A stretch of DNA of 64,000 bases from Magnetospirillum sp. ME-1 (GTDB lineage Bacteria; Pseudomonadota; Alphaproteobacteria; Rhodospirillales; Magnetospirillaceae): the NCBI RefSeq assembly GCF_002105535.1, contig NZ_CP015848.1:2720990-2784989 (forward strand), given 5' to 3'. The notes under the pieces were generated by a model. That model saw nothing but the letters and a program-made list of their open reading frames with translations, had not been told where the DNA came from and searched no databases. The translations under genes and the position numbers were made by a program. Within the stretch, counting starts at the first letter, position 1. Each line of letters starts with the position of its first letter. This document shows, in pieces, positions 56,125 through 64,000 of the stretch.

Positions 56125-57771
56125 TCATGATCTGATTACGGTTTGCTCTTGAGATTGCGCGCCTTCGAGAGAGTTTTTCTGGCAGAGTTGGTTGAAAATG
56201 TCCTCGAAATAGGCGACGGCGTCATCCCGCTTGAGCAACTTCGCGATTGCGATGAACGAAGCCAAGCCCACAAAGAATTTCGGCAGGATCCCCGTGCTCC
56301 AGCGGGTATCTGCACGCAATCTCAGGATTTCCTCATCTGTCGCCGTTTCAAACTTATCGATAACAGACGCAACAACGGGATCAAGGGGATGAACCTTGTT
56401 GTTGATTTTCACGATTTCTCCCGTATAGGGATTTTTCCACTCTCGCCTGTCAAACGAGTATTGAGGATTGGATGTGATCGGCGCGCCATAATCGGCGAAC
56501 ATATAGGTGGTGCACCCGACCTGCGCACCTTCCCGGATGAATCTGGCCGCCGTCATCATGGTATCGAGCATTTCATCCGGCGTTGATTCCGGAATGGCGA
56601 GGATCAGCAAGATTTGCGGAACAAGCCCAGCCGCAAGGATGGCATCCAGCACATCCGTGCAGTCTTTTCTTGAAATATTAATCTTGTTCACCGACGGAAC
56701 ATGAAGCAATCGATCGCTGAATGTTTCCACGCCGGAAGAGATGTTCACAAAGCCGGCCGCCTTCATGGCGTTGAGGAGATCATAGTCGATCACTCTCTTG
56801 CCCTCATGTGCGGTAATGAAGCTGTCGACACGCGCCATGCAGTGGAAGACAACCTCCTCAGGCAATTCCCCTTTCTTCTTCGACTCGATCAGGAGGGTGC
56901 AAAGCCGAGAAAGTCGATCGCGGCCTTGCTTCGCGATAACGAAGTTATCGCATCCAAAGAAGAAGCTATCCGCGCCATAGCGCTTATGGAATGCAAGAAC
57001 CAGCTGATGAATTTTCTCAGCTGAAAGCATAACAATTTTCTGGGCCTTCGAGTTCTGTGCGGCCGGCAGAAAATACTGAGACGAACAAAATGCACATCTG
57101 AGAGGGCAGTGACTGGTAGCATAAATGCGTATATTCTTGATTCTAAAAACAAGTTTGTTGAATTCAAGCGAGCTTATCTTCTTTTCATTATATGCCCAGA
57201 ATTTTTCATAAGGAATATTTGCTTCCAGCATACAATCGTAATTTAGAATATCAAATTCTTCCTGGGTAATGGCGGGCTGGGGATTGAAGACCAATTTCCT
57301 CGCCTCGTCCAGGTAAGCCGTGCCCGAAATGCCCTTGCAGATTTCGGAAATACTGGCTGCGGGGTTGGCATCGATCTGCTGGCACAAAGCCAGCATTGGC
57401 CGTTCTCCATAGCCAAGTACACAGATATCGATGCCGCCCTCTTCCAGCCACTGGCGGGTGTTCATGGCGGCCTGCTGGCCGCCGGCAATCATGAGGCAGC
57501 GGAAAGGAAGTTTGCTTGCCGCCTCCTTGCATGCCCAGATCAGGTCCAGATCCTTTTCCATTTCGTAGGTAGAGACGCTGAACCCGACGATGGCGTAATC
57601 ACCCTCGCGAATCCGTTCGAGATAGTCGTCGAGCTCATCCAATTCGAGATCGGCGACATCGGCCTCGAAGCCGCGATTTTTCAGGTACGAAGCGATACGG
57701 AAGAAGCCCAGGTGGGCGGCAGGGTAGCCCCCCTCCATCGCCGAGCGAATTGAAATAAGCAGAATCTTCAC
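56125..57771 (-). CDS. B12-binding-type radical SAM protein
   Basis: A 548-residue protein with an N-terminal cobalamin-binding-like domain (KILLISIRSA, YAIVGFSVSTYEME, CLMIAGGQQAAMN, DICVLGYGERPML) but without a clear DxHxxG. CPLRCAFC (about 225) is the radical SAM cluster site, and FVNISSGVETFSD and ILLILAIPESTPDEM follow. The start is taken as GTG at 57771, eight bases after GAGG; another GTG lies 6 bp upstream. It is the second such protein in this segment, converging with that at 52524. Confidence 0.85.
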   Translation of the reverse strand: MKILLISIRSAMEGGYPAAHLGFFRIASYLKNRGFEADVADLELDELDDYLERIREGDYAIVGFSVSTYEMEKDLDLIWACKEAASKLPFRCLMIAGGQQAAMNTRQWLEEGGIDICVLGYGERPMLALCQQIDANPAASISEICKGISGTAYLDEARKLVFNPQPAITQEEFDILNYDCMLEANIPYEKFWAYNEKKISSLEFNKLVFRIKNIRIYATSHCPLRCAFCSSQYFLPAAQNSKAQKIVMLSAEKIHQLVLAFHKRYGADSFFFGCDNFVIAKQGRDRLSRLCTLLIESKKKGELPEEVVFHCMARVDSFITAHEGKRVIDYDLLNAMKAAGFVNISSGVETFSDRLLHVPSVNKINISRKDCTDVLDAILAAGLVPQILLILAIPESTPDEMLDTMMTAARFIREGAQVGCTTYMFADYGAPITSNPQYSFDRREWKNPYTGEIVKINNKVHPLDPVVASVIDKFETATDEEILRLRADTRWSTGILPKFFVGLASFIAIAKLLKRDDAVAYFEDIFNQLCQKNSLEGAQSQEQTVIRS

Positions 57772-58203
57772 AGACACACCTCGCAGAAAGCAAGCTCCGA
57801 CGGAACGACATCAAGACGTAATCATGAAATAAAAGTAGTAAAGTGTAATCAATCTGCATGCAAATTAAGTATGTAATTTATATGGCTTGAGCAGGCCATC
57901 CTAAGCATGACAGGCATAATGCCATAATATATGTAGGTATATCTGGCTATTGTACCGCTTTCGGCGGGATTGAAACAACATGAATCGCGGATAGAACGTG
58001 CGCCATCCTTCTATACATCCGGATCCGGCGGTTCCATCACAATGTCGTGGTGTGCTCGATGCCTCGAGACCGCCCTTCGTCCGACTGGTTTCGGCCTCAG
58101 GGCGAGGCGTTGGCCAAAGCAGAGCGGTCTTGGGTGCCACGAGTCTCGTCCCTGTTCCAGGGGGCGGCACCGGCATGTGGGCTCCTTTCCCTGCCACCAG
58201 GCA
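57772..58203. other. Non-coding spacer with an abrupt composition change
   Basis: About 430 bp with no supported gene. 57830-57960 is very AT-rich and holds the hairpin GGCAT-A-ATGCC (57911-57921); from about 58000 the sequence becomes GC-rich. It is upstream of the radical SAM gene at 57771 (promoter probably in the AT-rich part) and downstream of the glycosyltransferase gene at 58204. The break may be an old recombination joint between the two clusters. Confidence 0.4.
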
Positions 58204-59409
58204 TCAGCTTTCGATCAATCTGCGATATTTCAATGCGAAACGCGGACCGATGGACGGCGAGTATTCGCTGTAATTTTTCGTTCCCTGATAGAACATCGCG
58301 TAGAGTTGTTGCAGTCGCTGCGCTTCCAGAGGCACCTCAGTCCCGTTGCAGAAATCGATCATATCCAGAGCGAAATCGAGGATGTCTTCGGGCAGATTCT
58401 CTCTCCACTCAAGCCCGTGATCGTGGAGGTATTGGTTCATGGATCTTCCCTGTTCCGGCTTATTGTGGAACAAACCCATATCGGCTGCCCGCCGGAAGGG
58501 TAGAGGCTGATCCCCCGCCAGCGGATAGAGAAGTTTCGGGATGTAACGGGCGTAACGACCCATCGGCACAAAGCAATACGGCACGTAATTGGCTAGGCCG
58601 TGATATTTGTTGAATATTTGAGGGACCTGAGCGATGCCCGAATCACAGCCAAAATAGAACCGGCAATGGGCTGGCAGGTAGATATCCATGAAATCGCTAC
58701 GGAAATGGGTGGCGTAATCAATAATGCGGGGATCAAGCCCCTCGGGCAGCGGGCGTTCCACCTTCGCCCCCAGGCGCAGTACATAGCCCCCCTGCTTGGC
58801 GATATAATCTGCAGCCGGAAGATAATTCTCGATGGAGCAGTTTCGGTGGTCATTGGCGCCACCGCTTTCAGTCGGATAGCCCATGGATTGGAGATAGGCC
58901 TGGTCGCGGGTATGCAGACAGACAAACCAGTCGCTGGCGCCGACCCCCATGCGTTCTAGTTCGGATCGGCCTCGCCGTTCCTCCTCGGGCAAGAATGACA
59001 GAGACGGCGCGGTCAGAGAGAACTCACGATGTTCGTCGCTTTTGCTGATGACGGGGATGAAAAAGCGGGTGCGCGCCAAAAACTCCCTCAAGGTGGCGAA
59101 CATCCACTCCAGCCATGGGCTGACGACGGTCGGATTCTTGCGCGCAAACATCATGACCAACTGCCGATTACAGGGATTGGTGGCCAGGAAGATCAGGGTC
59201 GACCGCGCGGGCTTGCCGTTAAGCGCGAAGCGACGGAGAAACAGGTCGGTATCCATGGCCAAATGCCCAATACGGCCATCAAGCAGCCATATGAAGCGCA
59301 ATTTATGGAATGGCTCGATCAGCCACAGAGCGCCAAGCCAGAATGGAACCACAAGCCAGCCCACGGCCGAAAGTGCCGCCCGGATCACGCGCTTAGCCAA
59401 TAATTTCAT
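58204..59409 (-). CDS. TIGR04372-type putative glycosyltransferase
   Basis: A 401-residue protein matching in style the TIGR04372 family: DWFVCLHTRDQAYLQ, NCSIENYLPAADYIAKQGGY followed by VLRLGAKVERPLP, and IYLPAHCRFYFGCDSGIAQVP (nucleotide-sugar site of a GT-B fold). A hydrophobic N-terminal segment (about 10-33) may anchor it to the membrane. It starts 3 bp after the methyltransferase and ends the cluster. TIGR04372 members occur with sparse carbohydrate clusters; the donor and acceptor are unknown. Confidence 0.82.
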   Translation of the reverse strand: MKLLAKRVIRAALSAVGWLVVPFWLGALWLIEPFHKLRFIWLLDGRIGHLAMDTDLFLRRFALNGKPARSTLIFLATNPCNRQLVMMFARKNPTVVSPWLEWMFATLREFLARTRFFIPVISKSDEHREFSLTAPSLSFLPEEERRGRSELERMGVGASDWFVCLHTRDQAYLQSMGYPTESGGANDHRNCSIENYLPAADYIAKQGGYVLRLGAKVERPLPEGLDPRIIDYATHFRSDFMDIYLPAHCRFYFGCDSGIAQVPQIFNKYHGLANYVPYCFVPMGRYARYIPKLLYPLAGDQPLPFRRAADMGLFHNKPEQGRSMNQYLHDHGLEWRENLPEDILDFALDMIDFCNGTEVPLEAQRLQQLYAMFYQGTKNYSEYSPSIGPRFALKYRRLIES

Positions 59410-59412
59410 GGT

Positions 59413-60078
59413 TCACTCGAAATAGATGAAGCCGTAATCGCCGGTATAGCCGGCCTGATCGTATAGCCACTTCCAGGATTCGGGGCGATGGAAGGATTCG
59501 CAGGTGAGCTGCCAATAGAGCAAGTTAGCCTTCTCGCGCTCATCGCGGTAGGACTCGACCATGATGTATTTACGATGGTCCCTGCCCACCCTTTGGATTT
59601 CCCGGGCGGCCTGAACCACGCCTTCGACCGGCAGGTTGTGCAAGGTTCCAAGGCTGATCACCAGATCGAAGGAACTGTCGGGATAGGGCAGGGAGCGGGC
59701 ATCCCCCAGGGTCAGAAACGGCTTGACCTCTTTCTTGGCATGCTCGGTGCCGTAAGCTGAGATATCCAGGCCGGCGATTTCGATACCGGGAACCACCTGG
59801 GTGAATTCGTAGAGTAGGAAGCCCTTGCCGCAGCCGACGTCCAGCACGCGCATGCCCGGCTTCAGGCCGTAATGGATGGCCATGTCCTCGGCGACGACAC
59901 GCCAGCGACCATCATAGCGCATACCGCCATAGCCGTATTGGCGTTCCCCGTCCCAATAATCGTGCCCCCACTGCTTGGCGATCGCGGCGCAGTCGGCCTT
60001 GTCAAAATCCACCACACGCTGGACGTAGTTCCGGCTGGTGCGGGTATGGAGCTTCTGGATGAAATCGATCTGGGCCAT
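59413..60078 (-). CDS. Class I SAM-dependent methyltransferase
   Basis: A 221-residue enzyme. VLDVGCGKGFLLYEF near residue 78, GLDISAYGTEHAK and SLPYPDSSFDLVISLGTLHN are classical. ATG 60078 begins MAQIDFIQKLH; the frame is open upstream through the Nudix gene. The motif DYWDGERQYGYGGMRYDGRW before the SAM domain is distinctive for this cluster type. Possible role is methylation of a cluster sugar or lipid. Confidence 0.87.
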   Translation of the reverse strand: MAQIDFIQKLHTRTSRNYVQRVVDFDKADCAAIAKQWGHDYWDGERQYGYGGMRYDGRWRVVAEDMAIHYGLKPGMRVLDVGCGKGFLLYEFTQVVPGIEIAGLDISAYGTEHAKKEVKPFLTLGDARSLPYPDSSFDLVISLGTLHNLPVEGVVQAAREIQRVGRDHRKYIMVESYRDEREKANLLYWQLTCESFHRPESWKWLYDQAGYTGDYGFIYFE

Positions 60079-60086
60079 AGTATTCC

Positions 60087-60584
60087 TCAACCTGCAAGTC
60101 GATCGCGGTTGGCGTATAGCCACAGGGCATAGGCGTCGAACGGCATCACTTTGCTTTCGCCTAGAATGGCCGCCGGGGTGAATTCGGCCATGGCCGCGCC
60201 CTCGCCCAACCGCAGCCGGGAGACCGTGGCCCCGGAGATGTGGATGGCATGGTACGAGCGCGTGATACACCCTTTGCCGGCAAAGGTTAAGTCATAGCTG
60301 AGCGAGGTGAAAAAGCTGGGAGTGACGCCGGTCAGGCCCAGTTCCTCGTTCAGTTCACGAACGAGGGCGTCTTCCAGAGTTTCGCCATGCTCCACAGCTC
60401 CGCCGAATAGGCCCCAGTGTCCAGGATACATGATGCCGTCGATCTGGTCGCGAAGCTGCATCAGGAAACGCTCGCCATCTACCACGATGATCCCCACCGC
60501 GGCCGAATGCGGCGTGAAGACAAAGCTTTTCCCGGGAACAAAGATCGCGCACGGCCCGGTCGGAAGAGGTGACTGATCGGTCAA
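60087..60584 (-). CDS. Nudix hydrolase
   Basis: A 165-residue protein with a perfect Nudix box GAVEHGETLEDALVRELNEE followed by LGL, which cleaves a nucleoside diphosphate linked to some moiety. Start TTG 60584 overlaps the radical SAM stop (TTGA) behind a GGGG site. In this cluster a GDP-sugar or similar nucleotide-sugar pyrophosphatase/mannosyl hydrolase role is plausible. The frame lacks an upstream ATG. Confidence 0.85.
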   Translation of the reverse strand: MTDQSPLPTGPCAIFVPGKSFVFTPHSAAVGIIVVDGERFLMQLRDQIDGIMYPGHWGLFGGAVEHGETLEDALVRELNEELGLTGVTPSFFTSLSYDLTFAGKGCITRSYHAIHISGATVSRLRLGEGAAMAEFTPAAILGESKVMPFDAYALWLYANRDRLAG

Positions 60585-61645
60585 ACGAACACCCCGTGCT
60601 CGGGGTCGAGCGAGAGGTATTCCATGATCTCGACGTTCTTGGCGTGGCTGACGCAGTGATGTCCGCACAATTTCGAGGGGTCGAAGCCGAACACCCGCGA
60701 GCGGTTCTCCTCGGACAGCCAATAGTCCTTGAAGCGGCGATTCTCGATGGAGCCCAGGGTGCCCTCGACGGTATAGGCCTTGTCCTGGCAGGTATAGACC
60801 TGAAGGTCTGCGCCGATCACCGTCAAGAACTGCAGGAACGGGCAAATGTGGTAGTCCTTCTGAAACCGCTCGTCCAGGTCGTGGTAGTGGTTCAGCACAT
60901 GGAAGGTGTCGTCGTTCAAGGCCTGGGCCTGGGCGATCTGGCGCGCCACCTCGTCCTTGATTCCGGCGTGATAGGCGTTGTTGCCGGCGACCTCGTTGCT
61001 GACGATGGCGCCCGACATCTTGACGTGGTTGGCGCCCGCCTGCTTGAACAGCTGAGCGATTTCGGCCAGGCGTGTGTGGTTCTCCTGACCGACGATGAAG
61101 CTGATGCCCAGCACGCATTTGGTGCCGGTGTCGGTGAAGGCCTTGATGTTGTCCAGCAACTTGCCGAACTCGCCCGGTTTGGCGCCCCGGCTTTTCACAT
61201 AGCTGGCATCATCCCAGGCATCGACCGAGATGCGCACCCAGGTGCCGTGTTTCGCGAAGGCTTCGGCCATGCGGCCCTTGAGGTTGGCGCCGTTGGTCAG
61301 CGTCGCCACCTTGACCCCGCCGGCGGCGAGGCGGTCGATGACATCGGGCAGCGGCTTGTAAAGCAGGGGCTCGCCGCCGCCGGAGAAGGTCACCGCCTTG
61401 ACCCCCATCTCGATGATGTCTTCGGTGATCTCGAACATCTTGGCTTCGGGGATGGCATGGCTCTCGTCCATGTCCTCGCCCAGCTTGAGATCGTCGGTGC
61501 GGTAGGCGCAGTACCAGCAATTGTGGTTGCAGCGGTTGGTGGGCTTGATGCGGATATGCACCGGGGCGATGACGCGCCCGTCCTGCACCGCCTTGAGGTG
61601 GTCGGTGAAGCGCAGGAACTTGAGGCTGGAATAAAGGCGCGACAT
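60581..61645 (-). CDS. SPASM-type radical SAM enzyme
   Basis: A 354-residue radical SAM protein. CNHNCWYC (about residue 39) binds the first cluster; TFSGGGEPLLYK is the GGE motif; the C-terminal CPFLQF..., YTCQDK and KLCGHHCVSH give a SPASM-like set of Cys for auxiliary Fe-S. ATG 61645 has AAGGAA upstream. The arrangement with the LIC12192-like protein and 2OG oxygenase is typical of 'sporadic carbohydrate' clusters. It may perform a dehydration, epimerisation or dehydrogenation of a sugar. Confidence 0.88.
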   Translation of the reverse strand: MSRLYSSLKFLRFTDHLKAVQDGRVIAPVHIRIKPTNRCNHNCWYCAYRTDDLKLGEDMDESHAIPEAKMFEITEDIIEMGVKAVTFSGGGEPLLYKPLPDVIDRLAAGGVKVATLTNGANLKGRMAEAFAKHGTWVRISVDAWDDASYVKSRGAKPGEFGKLLDNIKAFTDTGTKCVLGISFIVGQENHTRLAEIAQLFKQAGANHVKMSGAIVSNEVAGNNAYHAGIKDEVARQIAQAQALNDDTFHVLNHYHDLDERFQKDYHICPFLQFLTVIGADLQVYTCQDKAYTVEGTLGSIENRRFKDYWLSEENRSRVFGFDPSKLCGHHCVSHAKNVEIMEYLSLDPEHGVFV

Positions 61646-61647
61646 GA

Positions 61648-62052
61648 TCACTTTCCTTGGCGATGGGCGGCCAGAAGCTTCTGGAGCAGCCAGATGTCCT
61701 CAATGCGGCCAATATCGGCACGGTTGCGGATGACAAGGTCCTCGACGGCGAAATGCAGCTCGGCGCCGCAGGCCAGAATCCGCTCATAGACGGCGCGCCG
61801 CCGAATGGTGTCCTCGGGCATCATGAACAGGCCATAGGCGATGATGCCCTGCAATGACGTCGCCCCGTCCAGCACGGTTTCCAGCATCTGGTAGCAGCCG
61901 GGCATGGTGTATTCCACCGCGCTCAGCAGGTATTTCAGGCCCCGGCGCCGGGCATGGTCGCGGATGACGATGTTCTGCACGTGCTGAGGCGCGCGCTCGC
62001 CGCCGAACAGCGGGCGGGCGGCGACATAGCCGCGGAAACCGTCCCGGCTCAT
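61648..62052 (-). CDS. LIC12192-family sporadic carbohydrate cluster protein
   Basis: A 134-residue protein of the family named from Leptospira LIC12192 (TIGR04323 type). Markers: GYVAARPLFGGERAPQHVQN, IVIRDHARRRGLKYLLSAVE, MPGCYQML and AELHFAVEDLVIR. No catalytic motif is recognisable and function is unknown. It overlaps the 2OG oxygenase by 4 bp (ATGA) and precedes the radical SAM gene by 2 bp, so the three are tightly coupled. Confidence 0.8.
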   Translation of the reverse strand: MSRDGFRGYVAARPLFGGERAPQHVQNIVIRDHARRRGLKYLLSAVEYTMPGCYQMLETVLDGATSLQGIIAYGLFMMPEDTIRRRAVYERILACGAELHFAVEDLVIRNRADIGRIEDIWLLQKLLAAHRQGK

Positions 62053-62843
62053 GCGTATCCTCCGGGCAGGCGGTACGTCATGCCCACCCTTGTGGCGGCG
62101 CGCAGCGTGATGGGCTCGAAGAACTCGCCCAGCTTCTTGTCGGCATAGGGCGACAGCACCGCCTTGAAGCGGCAGTTCATGGACCAGCGGGTGTCATTCT
62201 CCTCGTTGATCCGGTTGCCGTGCATCAGGGTCTGGTCGAACACCATCACCTCGCCGTACTTGACCTCCAGCCATTTCAGATGGGGACAGGCCGCCTGGAA
62301 GATGGCCTCGGCCGAGGGGAATTCGGCCAGGCGGGCCTGCAGCGGCCGGTCGAATGCCGGTGGGCACAGATACATGGTCTTGGTACCGAAGCAATCCACC
62401 AGCGGCAGCCACACCACCACCTCGAACGGCGAATCCCCCGACCACACGTCGGCATGGGCGCCCAGCAGGGACGATGTGTCGCCGGGCAGCTGGATGGACA
62501 GATTGACCCGGCGCTGCATGCACAATTCGTTGCCGACCAGGGTCTCGATGGTTTTGCGGGCCAGGGCGAAATAGGCCGGGCGCAGCCATTCCTCGCGGTT
62601 CAGCCCCTCGATCACTGCCAGGCGCAGGGCGTTGAGCTCGGCGGGCGAGACCCGTTGGTGAATGCGGTCAAGGAAGGTACCGGCATCGGCGGGCAGGGCC
62701 ACGCCCAGATGTCGGGCGGCCAGGGTGGCGGCATGGTCGCGGATGCGGTTCAGGGCGGCAGGGTCGTCCACCGGGCGGACCACAGCGCCATCCGTCAGGA
62801 AGGTATCGGCAAGACTCTGTTCCTCGGGGGTGAGGAAGCTCAT
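62049..62843 (-). CDS. Sporadic carbohydrate cluster 2OG-Fe(II) oxygenase
   Basis: A 264-residue phytanoyl-CoA-hydroxylase-like dioxygenase. Iron ligands are visible: GAHADVWSGDSP (HxD) and the distal His in LMHGN; the 2-oxoglutarate Arg is likely in DTRWSMNCRF. It probably hydroxylates or oxidises a sugar precursor using 2-oxoglutarate and oxygen. Both neighbours overlap it by 4 bp. Confidence 0.86.
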   Translation of the reverse strand: MSFLTPEEQSLADTFLTDGAVVRPVDDPAALNRIRDHAATLAARHLGVALPADAGTFLDRIHQRVSPAELNALRLAVIEGLNREEWLRPAYFALARKTIETLVGNELCMQRRVNLSIQLPGDTSSLLGAHADVWSGDSPFEVVVWLPLVDCFGTKTMYLCPPAFDRPLQARLAEFPSAEAIFQAACPHLKWLEVKYGEVMVFDQTLMHGNRINEENDTRWSMNCRFKAVLSPYADKKLGEFFEPITLRAATRVGMTYRLPGGYA

Positions 62844-63940
62844 CCGTAGAACTCTCTGATGCCGGCGCAGACGTAATCGATGTCTTCGGCCGTGATGTAT
62901 TGGTTGATGGGCAGCGACAGGATGCGCCCGGCCTGCGCCTCGGTCACCGGCATGGAGCCCGGCTTGTAACCGAGACTGGCGGCGGCGGGTTGCAGGTGGA
63001 TGGGCACCGGGTAGTGGATGCCGGTGCCGACGCCCTTTTCGGCCAGGAACTTCTGCAAGGCATCGCGGCGCTCGGCCTGGATCATGAAGACGTGGAAGGT
63101 GTTGAACTCCACGTCGCGGCAGGGCGGGTTGACCACCGGCAGCCCGGCCAGCGCGGCACGATAAAGGGCGGCGTTGGCGCGGCGCGCCTCGATCACCCGG
63201 TCCAGCCGCGTCAGGCGGAAGCGCAGGTACTCGGCCTGCAGCACGTCGAGCCGCGACACCGTGCCGAACTCCACCACGGTGTTGCGGTCGATCAGGCCGT
63301 GGTTGCGCAACAGCCGCACCCGGGACGCCACCTGCTCGTCGTTGGTGACCAGGAAGCCGGCGTCGCCGGCGGCATTGAGGTTCTTCAAGGGGTGGGCCGA
63401 GAAACAGCCGATATGGCCGAAGCCGCCCGACAGCGTGCCGTCATAGCGCGAGCCGATGCTTTGCGCCGCGTCTTCGACCACCGCCAGGCCGTGGCGGCGG
63501 GCGATGTCCATGATCGGCGCCATGTCGGCCATGCGGCCGGTAAGGTGCACCGGCATGACCGCCTTGGTCCGCGGCGTGATGGCCGCCTCCATCGCCGCCG
63601 GGTCGATGTTCTGGTCGTCGCGGACATCGGCGAAGACGGGCGTGGCGCCCAGGGCGACGATGGCGGCGGTGGACGCCACGAAGGAATTGGGCGGCGTGAT
63701 GACTTCGTCGCCCGGCCCGATGCCCAGCGCCTTCATGCCGAGAATCAGCGCGTCGGTTCCCGAATTGAGCGCCACGGCAAAGCGGGTGCCGGTGGCGACG
63801 GCCAGCTCAGCCTCCAGCGCCTCGATCACCGCGCCGCCGACGAACTCGCCCCGGGCGAATACCCGTTCGGTGATGGCCAGCAATTCGTCCTTTTCCTCGG
63901 CGAACTGGGCGGGGAAGTTGACGTAGGGGACCTGACGCAT
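62840..63940 (-). CDS. DegT/DnrJ/EryC1/StrS-family sugar aminotransferase
   Basis: A 366-residue PLP enzyme with the canonical VALNSGTDALILGMKALGIG, VVEDAAQSIGSR and SAHPLKNLNAAGDAGF (Schiff-base Lys) motifs. It would aminate a keto sugar. Together with 50636 and the divergent PLP enzyme at 35840 there are three such enzymes in the island. Translationally coupled to the oxygenase. Confidence 0.93.
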   Translation of the reverse strand: MRQVPYVNFPAQFAEEKDELLAITERVFARGEFVGGAVIEALEAELAVATGTRFAVALNSGTDALILGMKALGIGPGDEVITPPNSFVASTAAIVALGATPVFADVRDDQNIDPAAMEAAITPRTKAVMPVHLTGRMADMAPIMDIARRHGLAVVEDAAQSIGSRYDGTLSGGFGHIGCFSAHPLKNLNAAGDAGFLVTNDEQVASRVRLLRNHGLIDRNTVVEFGTVSRLDVLQAEYLRFRLTRLDRVIEARRANAALYRAALAGLPVVNPPCRDVEFNTFHVFMIQAERRDALQKFLAEKGVGTGIHYPVPIHLQPAAASLGYKPGSMPVTEAQAGRILSLPINQYITAEDIDYVCAGIREFYG

Positions 63941-63951
63941 GAAGCCCGACC

Positions 63952-64000
63952 TCAGCGCTTGGCGTAGAAGGATTTGACCGTCTCGATGACGATGTCCTGC
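63952..64000 (-). CDS. Partial CDS, C-terminus of an upstream gene
   Basis: Only the last 15 codons lie in the window (QDIVIETVKSFYAKR, TGA at 63952-63954). They sit 11 bp upstream of the aminotransferase start, so the gene is likely the previous member of the same operon. Too short to identify; the end is compatible with a nucleotide-sugar epimerase/dehydratase but this is a guess. Confidence 0.5.
   Translation of the reverse strand, partial: QDIVIETVKSFYAKR

Noticed and set aside
58047..58613. 188-codon plus-strand ORF overlapping the TIGR04372-type gene
   Set aside because: Its second half runs opposite a gene with strong family features and its first half has no recognisable protein features.

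Overview
The window is chromosomal DNA of a GC-rich alphaproteobacterium of the Rhodospirillales. Gene content and protein style (glnK-amtB, ftsK-lolA-xth, a DUF3576 lipoprotein gene-leuS-lptE-holA block, a 1,603-residue NAD-glutamate dehydrogenase, a major porin of the Magnetospirillum type) fit Magnetospirillum/Paramagnetospirillum best. That assignment is inference from families and composition; no marker gene is present to prove it.

Left part (1-27.8 kb), mostly housekeeping: a UbiH-family hydroxylase (-); glnK, a terminator, and amtB behind a strong sigma-54 promoter; a class I aminotransferase, ftsK and lolA; a possible structured small RNA; xth; an OmpR-like regulator divergent from ribA, which carries a degenerate RibB-like N-terminus; an unknown 347-residue protein behind a near-consensus sigma-54 promoter; yggS divergent from a ThiE/TenI-like gene; a TPR-glycosyltransferase-like protein; a porin; the DUF3576/leuS/lptE/holA operon with an SGNH protein; and NAD-GDH. 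Copies of a REP-like inverted repeat lie at 1-44 and, as an inverted pair, at 13698-13808.

Right part (27.8-64 kb), a large cell-surface glycan island in several transcription blocks. (a) 27.8-32.7 kb (+): methyltransferase, gmhA, an SxtJ-like protein, a 49-residue DUF5989 protein, a NodU/CmcH/SxtI-type carbamoyltransferase and a radical SAM protein. (b) 34.4-32.7 kb (-): manC and a small ORF. (c) 34.6-44.5 kb (+): ten close-packed genes with two polymerase/ligase-like membrane proteins, a PLP enzyme, a FemAB-like protein, a glycosyltransferase, a cupin, a C-methyltransferase, an epimerase, a methyltransferase and a Gfo/Idh oxidoreductase. (d) 51.7-44.5 kb (-): DegT aminotransferase, WbuC-like cupin, two large membrane proteins (one strikingly AT-rich), a methyltransferase and a glycosyltransferase. 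(e) 52.5-57.8 kb, lower in GC: two B12-type radical SAM proteins and a methyltransferase around a decayed IS3-family element. (f) 63.9-58.2 kb (-): DegT aminotransferase, 2OG-Fe(II) oxygenase, LIC12192-like protein, SPASM-type radical SAM enzyme, Nudix hydrolase, methyltransferase and a TIGR04372-type glycosyltransferase, resembling the rare 'sporadic carbohydrate cluster'.

Together the island looks able to make, decorate (methyl, carbamoyl, amino, oxidised carbons) and polymerise an unusual surface polysaccharide or to glycosylate a surface protein. Four radical SAM enzymes, at least six methyltransferases and a carbamoyltransferase in one island point to a highly modified sugar. No tRNA, rRNA or CRISPR array was seen.
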